Translations under genes and position numbers: made by a program
The notes under the pieces: model-generated
The model's input: the letters and a program-made list of their open reading frames with translations, nothing else
Database searches by the model: none
Told to the model about the DNA's origin: nothing
Part shown: piece after piece, positions 22,501 to 33,366 of the stretch
Numbering within the stretch: position 1 is the first letter of the stretch
Layout of the letters: each line of letters opens with the position of its first letter
Assembly: GCA_007026445.1 (NCBI GenBank)
Contig: VDMD01000002.1
Location: forward strand, 1,240,001-1,304,000
Source: Schizophyllum amplum
Taxonomy: Eukaryota > Basidiomycota > Agaricomycetes > Agaricales > Schizophyllaceae
Length of the DNA: 64,000 nucleotides
Reading direction: 5' to 3'

Positions 22501-25500
22501 CATGACGCTGCTGTCTCGATCGCCTTCAGCAACACGGCCGCACGACTACGCATCTGTCCAGCAGCTTTATTTTGCCATGGGATATTTCACCTGGCGGACA
22601 TGCACAGGCAATGCGCAGGCGCAGATCCCAAAGCATCATCAGTTGACTCGCCAAGCCAGACTGCAGTACATGATCTCACTCCCTACCTCGACATCTGTTC
22701 CCTCGATGTTGCACTACGATAACCACATCACGGCGTGGTTTCGGGATCTTCTTAGCCTGAACCAGCCAGACCCGGCGGTCGGTTCTTGCTGGCGCCAAAG
22801 AGATGGTCATATGTTCTGCGATGGTGCGGCCTGCCGCAAAGATATCGTCACGAGCATACCCACAGTGCTCATCTTGCTTCTGGAAGGCTGGGACGACACC
22901 ATCTGCGCTTCCGATGTACAACTATCCATCCCCACCGAACTCTTTCCGCTCACAAAGACTCTCGGCCGTGAATGTGGCCTTGTTTACAACATTGTCGGTC
23001 GTGCATACTTCGATCCGTCCGCCGCTCACTTCTGGGCGCGCTTCACACCAGATGGCAAGCATGTTTACCAGTACGATGGACTGACGGGCGGCGGATCATC
23101 TTACCTTCAAGAGGCAATGCATGTCAAGGACGACCTGGCAGGCGATTTGTATATATCTGCAAGCGATGCAGAACATCCACGCCCGGTCTCTCTTGTCTAC
23201 CATCTTCGGGGAGGTGTGCATGCTCAGCAGGTTTTCTTCAAGCATAGAACCAAGGCCATTGAAGACAAGTTTCATGGCATACGACTTAGTGATGCGTACG
23301 GGCCCGCAGCCTCAGCCCCGGCTGGGGGACCGAGGCTCTCGGCGGACGCCACCCTTCTCCCGTTTGCCTCCATGATCGCGCCTCTCTACACAAGACTTGC
23401 GGAGGACGAACGACCCTGGATGGAGGGGACAAGCAGCGCTACGACGGACCTGTGGATTGACTACAACAGCCGCAGCCCCACTTTCTCCGGTATGTCTATT
23501 CTCCAAGCTGCTGCTCCGGAGTGTGCTGACCTATCTGAACAACCAGCATCACCAACAAAGCGCAAACGAAATCATGCAGCTTTCAGCACCTGGGAAGAGG
23601 ATGATGCTTGGAATGACAGGCAGGGCCAGGCGTCAGTCCCTCCCAGCGAAGGCGAGACCGGCTCTGGTCCAGGATCACACAAGCCCCCGTTGGCCGTGTT
23701 TCCAGCCGTGACCGCCGTCCGCCGAAGGCAGCACAGGCTGAGGAATCTGGCCAGCCAAAAGCAAAGAAACGTAAGCACCATTTACAACCACTCGATTCAT
23801 TTCAAACTCACGCCCACTTAGAACGTACCAAAGCACCGTCCAAGTCGCACGCGCGTACTCGGGCGACTGCCACTAACCGTGACGCTCCTCCTTCGAAGAA
23901 GCGCAAAGCTTCACCCACAGCTGTAGCCGAGGTGTTGCCTTCCAACAAGCGCAAGAAAGCGAGAGTACTGAGCCCTCCCCCTTCTGCGCTGACGGCGACT
24001 CAAAAGGAAGGCCGCGGCAAGCGTACCGGAGGGGAGCGTCCTCGTGAGCCATCCATTCAAAATGCAACTCTATCCGCACGACTAACAATGCCTGCCTCAG
24101 ATCCCTCTCTGGCTGCACATCACGGTTCGCAAGACACCAATTCTGACAGCAACTATGATTTCCAGTGTCGATGTGGCCTGTCTGGCCGAGGCAACGATGT
24201 TCTCCGTGATTCTACTGCAGTGGAAGCGTTGATACAATGTGACACATGTCGTTCTTGGTCGCATATTGCCTGCCAACGCGATGGGAGGCGGGCGACGCGG
24301 CAGCAGCGACAGACGCCCCATTTGAGTGTGACAATTGCTCAGGAGACGGCGGAGTATACGAGCAGCTATCACGCCGCAGGAACTCAGCCGCATATGAGTG
24401 AGTTGATCATGTTCATTCCGTAGTGGCGTAAGGCTAACATGCTGATATAGAGCAGAGTATTATCAACGATTGGACCGCAAAGCGCAGCTACCGCTGGAAG
24501 AACGCCTTCTGTAAGTCGACATCGCTTCTTGAGAGTAATGAATGACTGAGCCATATGTGGCCCTAGCCTTGGGCAAGGTTGTTTAGTCCGTGATGGCGAG
24601 TTTTGGTACCCTGCTCGCATTCTCAACCGCACGGACAACTTGTGGACAATCAAATTCTGGCGCTTCCGACATTTCTGTTCTAGTACCACCACTGGTAGTC
24701 GGGCGCTGGTCAGGGAGGTACGGCTAGAAGATATCTATGATGAGCTTTGGCAAGATCACTCGCATCGACGTATGATTCGCGTAAGTCGCCATTCACCCCA
24801 GATTTGTGCTACTGTGACACTCAATGACAACTAATAGCTCGGCAAATGGACACGGATATGTGATATCCCGGACGACGATGATATCCTGATTGGCTTCAAC
24901 AACTTCCCTTACTCTCAGGAAGTCGAGGATATACTTGGCCCACACCTGCAGACACTCAGCCTTATCTTGGCAGAAGGACACCTCGGCCGAGACGCGCGCC
25001 TGCTGAAGATCCCTTGCATTCAGTGGCTGCGTGACAGCAAGGCCAAAGTTGCAGGTGTCAGCGCCAGCGCTCTCAAGCGTCTGAAAGATGAAGGCAGCAT
25101 ACCTTTCGAAGGTCCTCTCTCCCCTGAAGATCGTGCACAGATCTCGAACTGGATATCTCGAAGGGTTCCAGGAGCGTCGGAGCAGTCTTTGGAATGGTTT
25201 GGGAAATCGCTCGCTGCTCATGCACAGACCATTCTTATTGCAGCACGCCGGCAAGCTGAGATCATAGACCTCCTCGGTGACGATTTTCCCGCAGGCCCGG
25301 GAAGCGCTGTCAAGCGTGTTCAAGCAATCTGGGATATTGCTTGGAAGCTCATGCGAGAGGAGAGGTGGTCAGCCCTCTCAAAACCCAACGGAATTGACGT
25401 CGACCGCGAATGTCTGAAGATCTTCGAGAGGAAGATTTTGGAGAACTCCGAAGAGGCTGGAAGGGCGGGGAACTGGCAATGGGGACTGGACGCAGGACAG

Positions 25501-25780
25501 CATGAGCACAACTGGCTCCCATACGCTGGTCTGGGTGAACAGACAGTGTGGGGTTCACCAAGGTCAGAGGATACGGACCGTGATAACGAGGAGTGTATGG
25601 TGAGTCGCTTGACCAATTCATGCTTGCCGCATCTCATTTTCTCCTCAGATCGGCTTAGCCACGGATAGCTGGATTATTTCTTCAGAAGATTGTGAGAAGG
25701 TGACCTCCTCTACGCACCCCGGTGTTGGACCTCGCCCTCGAGCAAGACTTCGGAGGAATCCTCGGAGGAAGGCGGCTTAA
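19581..25780 (+). pseudogene. Gene A, E2 copy: transposase-peptidase fusion with two frameshifts
   Basis: This has the same exon plan as the E1 copy (33367-39568). Introns lie at 19590-19641, 19772-19826, 19851-19905, 21216-21272, 21823-21875, 22433-22492, 24398-24450, 24511-24566, 24781-24837 and 25600-25648, and the stop is TAA at 25778-25780. The zinc finger, DDE core and peptidase are intact. One C is missing from the run at 23684-23688 and one G from the run at 24287-24288, relative to E1. Together they shift the frame before and inside the PHD finger and do not restore it. There is also a Glu/Lys difference at 20805. The losses lie in homopolymers, so sequencing error is possible. If real, this copy makes a truncated protein. 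Confidence 0.72.
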
Positions 25781-26655
25781 CGACACGAGTAGAAACAGGG
25801 ACTGTTCGGATAGCTACAAATCACAGTTCAGCCTAGCTTGCTGCCGCTAAAGCTCCTTCCAGTGTGGACATGGATCTTGATGTGAGTTTGGGCTGCATCC
25901 TGCACACGATGGACCTGAGTTTCAAGTACGGGGCGTCGGGCGAGCTCGCAGTATGGCTACTTACAAGCTAGTTAAAGCTTATTTGGGTATGGGGGTATAT
26001 GATGGGAATACGGCATAGTTACAGCTACATACGGCCCTCATACGGCCCTCGTACAGCCCTCATACGGCACTCTACAGCCCTCATACGGCCCCGTACGGTA
26101 GGGTACGGCACCCATACGGCAGGGTACGGCAGGGTACGGCAGGGTACGGCAGAGCATGGCATTGACTGCATCATGTTTCAACCCACAGTAGGAATGTCAT
26201 CTAGAACACAGACGGTCATCAGCGCCAGACAAACCAACAGGAGTGCGCAAACCAACGTTCGTGACATACATGTGACACAAGTCACATGCGACGCGCCAAT
26301 GCCAGCCGCCATATTCTGGGTTTCCGCGCTTGAAATAAGAGACAAGGAGAAGAAATTCGAGTAGGATGCGATCCATTGTACTCATATCAGCAAGAATTAC
26401 CCTCACATATGGCGAAACCATCTCAGAACGACATGTTCATTGCCACCATCATGCAACAAACAAAGGTAAACATTGCATGCGGCGTTGCGTTGCGCACCTA
26501 TCTCGTCTGACACAAGTATGCTCTTCCATAACATAGGTTACATGTTACTTGTTGGTGGAGACTATCAGGTAGAGCGAGTGAATATCCATATAGCCATGCA
26601 GTCGAAGGGTCTCTATGCCACAATATTGGCATAGCTAAATCTGATCGTAAAGGGT
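25781..26655. other. Convergent spacer between genes A and B (E2)
   Basis: It contains the 3' flanks of both element genes and the third hexamer array. No additional gene was recognised. Confidence 0.45.
26009..26150 (-). repeat. Third phased hexamer array, between genes A and B (E2)
   Basis: TACGGC starts at 26009, 26030, 26041, 26063, 26084, 26104, 26115, 26125, 26135 and 26145. Steps are 10-11 or 20-22 bp, and the last four are exactly 10 bp apart as a small tandem repeat. The mirror lies at 32997-33138. Confidence 0.82.
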
Positions 26656-29392
26656 CTAATAGGATCTACGTGTCCTTCTCGACGCAGAGATAATCCCTTC
26701 CACTCCAGCAATGGCGCGGTCAGCACTCGCACGCTTGAACTTCTTGGTGGTGCAACGTTCGTCATTATTTTCTTTAGCTGCCTTGCGCTTCGCGGTCTCG
26801 ACTGGAACCTGTGCATCGATACGTCGAACCTCAGCAGCGGATAGCCCTTCCTTCCGGTCGCCTTTAGCTCCCAGTCTAGCTGTAGCAATGGCTAGCAGGC
26901 GTCGACGCTGCAGGAAGGCTGAGTGGCGAGGGTCACGCTCGCATACAAAGATCCTAAAAACGCGTGTGAGTAAAGCACGTTCAGAAAGCGCACATGCTTA
27001 CTTGTAGACCGTACCGCACTTGACCTTGCGTGCAACCCCGCAAAAGTCGAGAGGACCCACAGTGTACTTCTTATAGTGGTGGGCGACATTGTAGCGAATC
27101 AAACGTGTCCGCCGTTCGTCGGCGGAGAACAGGCGCCCTTTTCCCTTGCTGGGAATCAGGGGATCATGGTAAAAGGTGCGCCAGGTGGTTCCGTCGTCGG
27201 GGAGAGATTGCAAGAAGGTGGATAGCGCCACCTGACTAAAGGAGAGGAGTATGTAAGTCACATACTCTGGAGCGGCAGTAGGGGCAGTACACCTTACCTG
27301 CTGACATTGCGAGTGCACCGTCTAGAGGGCCGAGCGCTAATCTCGCCGCGCGCCTTCTGATCCGCATCCGCAGCGGCGCGAGCGCGCTCAGTATCGTATT
27401 GTTGTTTCTCTTGCTCAGCCCGGCAACGTGCGTTAGCCAACTCTTCCTGATGTCTCTCTTTACGCTCTCGAAGTTGCTCAACACTACCGACAGGTTGAGA
27501 GAGGTGTGGATAAGGTGGTATGCAGGACCAGATGTCGCAGGTGAAGTCGTACACTTGCGTGCCAAAACGTCGCTTGTTCTTGCCCTCCTCTGTGAAAAGG
27601 ACGGAGTAAAGATCGAGATTGAGATGACTATAGGTCGGATCTTGGAATTTGTGAGCCAACGAACAGAGCAGAAAGGTGAGGCGTACCATGGCCTCTACCA
27701 ATCAGCCACTCTACTTGTTCGGGATCGCAGAAGAGTCGCGCGATGGGGTTCAGCCCCGAGCAAGCATCTTCGGTCAAGCACAGTTGAGACTGCGCTAATG
27801 TACGCCACCGATCCGGTCCAAATATCAAAGGCCCTGGGTTTGAGGCATCGTTCATTGTCAGGGCGTGACACACGTCATTTGGCTCAAAGGGATCGAATGG
27901 ACAAGCACCCGGTCGCCGAATCCAATGAGCGATCACGTCGCAGGGCTCCATATCCTACCAAGAAGGTTATCTCAGCAAACCAAATGAACGAGAGGGAATG
28001 GTGCACGCGTACCTTGCGCTGCTCGCTCTGCGTGACCCAAAATTCCTACAAATGGTATGAGCACAAGCGAACAGAATATACGAGATTTCACTGCACCTTA
28101 GCAGCTGATAAAGCGGCACCATATCGGTTTGTTGTGCAGCTTTCGTCGCGGCCGTATACGCGCAGTTCGCGCTTCTCGTAGTCACGCCGCTGTTCCTGCG
28201 TCACAGCCAGGAGATAGTGATGCATGTAAGGGCGGATGAAAGTCCTGTAGGGAGTTAAGCAAGAGAGAGACGCCGAACAACACGGAATTACCACGCAGTA
28301 AGATCTGCAGCTTTGACAAACGAAAAGTACGCCGCAACAAGTCGTCCAAGGCGTCCGCCGTTGTCGTCATCACAAAGCTCCTCCTCCGTTATGTTAGGTG
28401 GAAGCCCTGGATATATGGTTCAGCTTCACTTTGCGGTCAATGATATGTCAGGACTTGCCCGCCAGATGCCATATTTCCGATGTCGTATAAACACCCATAC
28501 CCGGGAAAAGGGGTGAGTTATCGTCTGTGAGTGCAGACCGCACACGGTCGACGGCAAAACACGTCCTGTCCGCATTGCCGCGACGGCGGCGCAACACCCA
28601 GCGGCGGACATTCTCTTCCAACTGAAGAAGATTTCCGGGCTGAAGGACATCGAGGTACCGATGTCCCAGCTCGTCCCGTGAGCGTGCCCAATGGAACTGT
28701 AGGTGATCAAAGTTTGTCAAAGGTGTGCGCCGCGGAAAACAGCTGCACGCACCTGCGTAATGTTGTCGAGAGAGTTGAAAGAAAGCACATAATTCTTGAA
28801 GACGAAAGCCAGCGAGACACGAAAACCACGTCCTTCTACACCAGGCTGACATTTCATAAGACAGGGTTTGACAAGGACGGCTGGTGCGCGCACCTTCTCC
28901 GGCTGACAAGGTACCTGCTTCACGCCATCATCCCACTCGTCAAGCGTGTAGATCTGTGATACTGTATGTTGGAAGTACTGGATCTGAATATTGTAAGTAG
29001 AGCAGCACAGTTGAGCTCTATACTCAAGCACTCACCTCTGTCCAAAGAGACCCGCCATCAGCCGCGCGAAACTCGAGGAGAACCGATCGAGGAGTAGCCT
29101 GGGCGCGTAAAAGGACGAGACCGTGGTTGCGGATGGGGACGTCGTCCTTCGACGCGTAGAGGGTTGGGAAGAGATGGGTTTGATTGGCCTTCTGTCCGCG
29201 CAAGACTGACGATGACGCCAAGAGCTCTTCGACGTGTCCGTGGCGGCCAGCACAATGAGACGGTGCTTTGGCGCTCTCGTCGATGGTCCGATCGTAGCAG
29301 AGAGTATCGACCGTGCGCTCAGATTCCAGCTCGCGTTGCGTGAAGTTGTTGATCTTTGCTGCTTCAATCTTCAGTTCCCTTAGTTCTGGCAT
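26656..29392 (-). CDS. Gene B, E2 copy: partner protein of unknown function
   Basis: This is the mirror of the E1 copy at 29755-32491, with the same ten-exon plan and intact frame. It differs by one base at 28234, which turns the Cys of TFICPYMHH into Arg. Its start codon lies 362 bp from that of the E1 copy, head to head across the flipped 244-bp spacer, so its natural upstream DNA is in the opposite orientation from that of E1. No function is recognised. Confidence 0.7.
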
Positions 29393-29451
29393 GGAGGTAG
29401 GAGCAAGAACGAGTGCGTGCTCGATCAATAGACGCGCGCTCAGACCTGGAC

Positions 29452-29695
29452 GGGCCATGATAAATCGCCGTATGGTGCTGTACCCGGGCCGTACTCGCCG
29501 TACCGCTGCCGTACCCGCCGTACAGCCGCCGTACAGCCGCCGTACGGTGCCGTATAGGCGCCGTATGCAGGCCGTATACTGGTCTCCAGCTTGCCAAAAG
29601 CTCTCTGGTGCTGTATGTAGATCTAGAAGCAGAATTCTCCATTGTTCATCATAGCACTACGCGTGCATCACGTCGCGTCGCGTCGACGCGTGACG
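29452..29695 (+). repeat. 244-bp palindrome loop (S' segment), flipped relative to expectation
   Basis: It is identical to 17817-18060. It is bounded by GACCTGGAC (29443-29451) and GTCCAGGTC (29696-29704), which are reverse complements. A simple inverted self-insertion would place it on the other strand. The hexamer array (GCCGTA from about 29467) is included. Confidence 0.85.
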
Positions 29696-29704
29696 GTCCA
29701 GGTC
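29696..29704 (+). repeat. Inner target-site duplication, right copy (GTCCAGGTC)
   Basis: Exact direct repeat of 18061-18069. E1 sequence continues at 29705. Confidence 0.82.
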
Positions 29705-29754
29705 TGAGCGCGCGTCTATTGATCGAGCACGCACTCGTTCTTGCTCCTACCTCC

Positions 29755-32491
29755 ATGCCAGAACTAAGGGAACTGAAGATTGAAGCAGCAAAGATCAACA
29801 ACTTCACGCAACGCGAGCTGGAATCTGAGCGCACGGTCGATACTCTCTGCTACGATCGGACCATCGACGAGAGCGCCAAAGCACCGTCTCATTGTGCTGG
29901 CCGCCACGGACACGTCGAAGAGCTCTTGGCGTCATCGTCAGTCTTGCGCGGACAGAAGGCCAATCAAACCCATCTCTTCCCAACCCTCTACGCGTCGAAG
30001 GACGACGTCCCCATCCGCAACCACGGTCTCGTCCTTTTACGCGCCCAGGCTACTCCTCGATCGGTTCTCCTCGAGTTTCGCGCGGCTGATGGCGGGTCTC
30101 TTTGGACAGAGGTGAGTGCTTGAGTATAGAGCTCAACTGTGCTGCTCTACTTACAATATTCAGATCCAGTACTTCCAACATACAGTATCACAGATCTACA
30201 CGCTTGACGAGTGGGATGATGGCGTGAAGCAGGTACCTTGTCAGCCGGAGAAGGTGCGCGCACCAGCCGTCCTTGTCAAACCCTGTCTTATGAAATGTCA
30301 GCCTGGTGTAGAAGGACGTGGTTTTCGTGTCTCGCTGGCTTTCGTCTTCAAGAATTATGTGCTTTCTTTCAACTCTCTCGACAACATTACGCAGGTGCGT
30401 GCAGCTGTTTTCCGCGGCGCACACCTTTGACAAACTTTGATCACCTACAGTTCCATTGGGCACGCTCACGGGACGAGCTGGGACATCGGTACCTCGATGT
30501 CCTTCAGCCCGGAAATCTTCTTCAGTTGGAAGAGAATGTCCGCCGCTGGGTGTTGCGCCGCCGTCGCGGCAATGCGGACAGGACGTGTTTTGCCGTCGAC
30601 CGTGTGCGGTCTGCACTCACAGACGATAACTCACCCCTTTTCCCGGGTATGGGTGTTTATACGACATCGGAAATATGGCATCTGGCGGGCAAGTCCTGAC
30701 ATATCATTGACCGCAAAGTGAAGCTGAACCATATATCCAGGGCTTCCACCTAACATAACGGAGGAGGAGCTTTGTGATGACGACAACGGCGGACGCCTTG
30801 GACGACTTGTTGCGGCGTACTTTTCGTTTGTCAAAGCTGCAGATCTTACTGCGTGGTAATTCCGTGTTGTTCGGCGTCTCTCTCTTGCTTAACTCCCTAC
30901 AGGACTTTCATCTGCCCTTACATGCATCACTATCTCCTGGCTGTGACGCAGGAACAGCGGCGTGACTACGAGAAGCGCGAACTGCGCGTATACGGCCGCG
31001 ACGAAAGCTGCACAACAAACCGATATGGTGCCGCTTTATCAGCTGCTAAGGTGCAGTGAAATCTCGTATATTCTGTTCGCTTGTGCTCATACCATTTGTA
31101 GGAATTTTGGGTCACGCAGAGCGAGCAGCGCAAGGTACGCGTGCACCATTCCCTCTCGTTCATTTGGTTTGCTGAGATAACCTTCTTGGTAGGATATGGA
31201 GCCCTGCGACGTGATCGCTCATTGGATTCGGCGACCGGGTGCTTGTCCATTCGATCCCTTTGAGCCAAATGACGTGTGTCACGCCCTGACAATGAACGAT
31301 GCCTCAAACCCAGGGCCTTTGATATTTGGACCGGATCGGTGGCGTACATTAGCGCAGTCTCAACTGTGCTTGACCGAAGATGCTTGCTCGGGGCTGAACC
31401 CCATCGCGCGACTCTTCTGCGATCCCGAACAAGTAGAGTGGCTGATTGGTAGAGGCCATGGTACGCCTCACCTTTCTGCTCTGTTCGTTGGCTCACAAAT
31501 TCCAAGATCCGACCTATAGTCATCTCAATCTCGATCTTTACTCCGTCCTTTTCACAGAGGAGGGCAAGAACAAGCGACGTTTTGGCACGCAAGTGTACGA
31601 CTTCACCTGCGACATCTGGTCCTGCATACCACCTTATCCACACCTCTCTCAACCTGTCGGTAGTGTTGAGCAACTTCGAGAGCGTAAAGAGAGACATCAG
31701 GAAGAGTTGGCTAACGCACGTTGCCGGGCTGAGCAAGAGAAACAACAATACGATACTGAGCGCGCTCGCGCCGCTGCGGATGCGGATCAGAAGGCGCGCG
31801 GCGAGATTAGCGCTCGGCCCTCTAGACGGTGCACTCGCAATGTCAGCAGGTAAGGTGTACTGCCCCTACTGCCGCTCCAGAGTATGTGACTTACATACTC
31901 CTCTCCTTTAGTCAGGTGGCGCTATCCACCTTCTTGCAATCTCTCCCCGACGACGGAACCACCTGGCGCACCTTTTACCATGATCCCCTGATTCCCAGCA
32001 AGGGAAAAGGGCGCCTGTTCTCCGCCGACGAACGGCGGACACGTTTGATTCGCTACAATGTCGCCCACCACTATAAGAAGTACACTGTGGGTCCTCTCGA
32101 CTTTTGCGGGGTTGCACGCAAGGTCAAGTGCGGTACGGTCTACAAGTAAGCATGTGCGCTTTCTGAACGTGCTTTACTCACACGCGTTTTTAGGATCTTT
32201 GTATGCGAGCGTGACCCTCGCCACTCAGCCTTCCTGCAGCGTCGACGCCTGCTAGCCATTGCTACAGCTAGACTGGGAGCTAAAGGCGACCGGAAGGAAG
32301 GGCTATCCGCTGCTGAGGTTCGACGTATCGATGCACAGGTTCCAGTCGAGACCGCGAAGCGCAAGGCAGCTAAAGAAAATAATGACGAACGTTGCACCAC
32401 CAAGAAGTTCAAGCGTGCGAGTGCTGACCGCGCCATTGCTGGAGTGGAAGGGATTATCTCTGCGTCGAGAAGGACACGTAGATCCTATTAG
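29755..32491 (+). CDS. Gene B, E1 copy: element-encoded partner protein, function unknown
   Basis: Ten exons splice in frame: 29755-30111, 30164-30394, 30451-30646, 30741-30855, 30903-31050, 31102-31134, 31193-31460, 31507-31849, 31912-32145 and 32194-32491. They give 740 residues. The first ATG in frame is at 29755. Visible blocks include PGLPPNITEEELCDDDNGGR, GRLVAAYFSFVKAADL, CPYMHHYLLAVTQEQRRDYE and ACPFDPFEPNDVCHALT. A charged coiled coil lies near residues 505-545, and the C-terminus is strongly basic and looks like a nuclear signal. Scattered Cys/His could bind metal. I know no named domain. From memory, similar unnamed proteins recur in Agaricomycete genomes, which I cannot verify here. 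Its conservation in both copies suggests a role in transposition. Confidence 0.75.
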
Positions 32492-33366
32492 ACCCTTTAC
32501 GATCAGATTTAGCTATGCCAATATTGTGGCATAGAGACCCTTCGACTGCATGGCTATATGGATATTCACTCGCTCTACCTGATAGTCTCCACCAACAAGT
32601 AACATGTAACCTATGTTATGGAAGAGCATACTTGTGTCAGACGAGATAGGTGCGCAACGCAACGCCGCATGCAATGTTTACCTTTGTTTGTTGCATGATG
32701 GTGGCAATGAACATGTCGTTCTGAGATGGTTTCGCCATATGTGAGGGTAATTCTTGCTGATATGAGTACAATGGATCGCATCCTACTCGAATTTCTTCTC
32801 CTTGTCTCTTATTTCAAGCGCGGAAACCCAGAATATGGCGGCTGGCATTGGCGCGTCGCATGTGACTTGTGTCACATGTATGTCACGAACGTTGGTTTGC
32901 GCACTCCTGTTGGTTTGTCTGGCGCTGATGACCGTCTGTGTTCTAGATGACATTCCTACTGTGGGTTGAAACATGATGCAGTCAATGCCATGCTCTGCCG
33001 TACCCTGCCGTACCCTGCCGTACCCTGCCGTATGGGTGCCGTACCCTACCGTACGGGGCCGTATGAGGGCTGTAGAGTGCCGTATGAGGGCTGTACGAGG
33101 GCCGTATGAGGGCCGTATGTAGCTGTAACTATGCCGTATTCCCATCATATACCCCCATACCCAAATAAGCTTTAACTAGCTTGTAAGTAGCCATACTGCG
33201 AGCTCGCCCGACGCCCCGTACTTGAAACTCAGGTCCATCGTGTGCAGGATGCAGCCCAAACTCACATCAAGATCCATGTCCACACTGGAAGGAGCTTTAG
33301 CGGCAGCAAGCTAGGCTGAACTGTGATTTGTAGCTATCCGAACAGTCCCTGTTTCTACTCGTGTCG
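32492..33366. other. Convergent spacer between genes B and A (E1)
   Basis: Mirror of 25781-26655. It contains the third hexamer array and no recognised gene. Confidence 0.45.
32997..33138 (+). repeat. Third phased GCCGTA array (E1)
   Basis: Mirror of 26009-26150. Ten hexamers step by one or two helical turns, including a run of tandem units of CCCTGCCGTA form. Confidence 0.82.

Larger units (their letters stand above)
18070..29695 (-). mobile_element. E2: nested inverted copy of the element
   Basis: It starts with the T-type terminal repeat GGGCCTATCGAAATCGCC at 18070 and carries the whole element reversed. It is flanked by the 9-bp repeat GTCCAGGTC on both sides. The final 244 bp (29452-29695) are in the orientation opposite to that expected for a simple insertion, so the GGGCC terminus faces inward at 29452 instead of outward at 29695. 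Differences from the E1 arm are a G/A at 20805, a one-base loss in a C-run at 23684-23688, a one-base loss in a G-run at 24287-24288 and a change at 28234. Confidence 0.82.
29393..29754. promoter_or_regulatory. Head-to-head spacer between the two gene B copies
   Basis: This 362-bp interval at the palindrome centre contains the inner inverted 9-bp repeat, the 244-bp non-palindromic loop with a phased hexamer array, and the first bases of each arm. It should hold the start regions of both gene B copies. No TATA box was recognised. Confidence 0.5.

Noticed and set aside
26892..27318. Open frames opposite or across gene B exons as separate small genes
   Set aside because: They are explained by the spliced gene B exons and introns, which join in frame in both copies.
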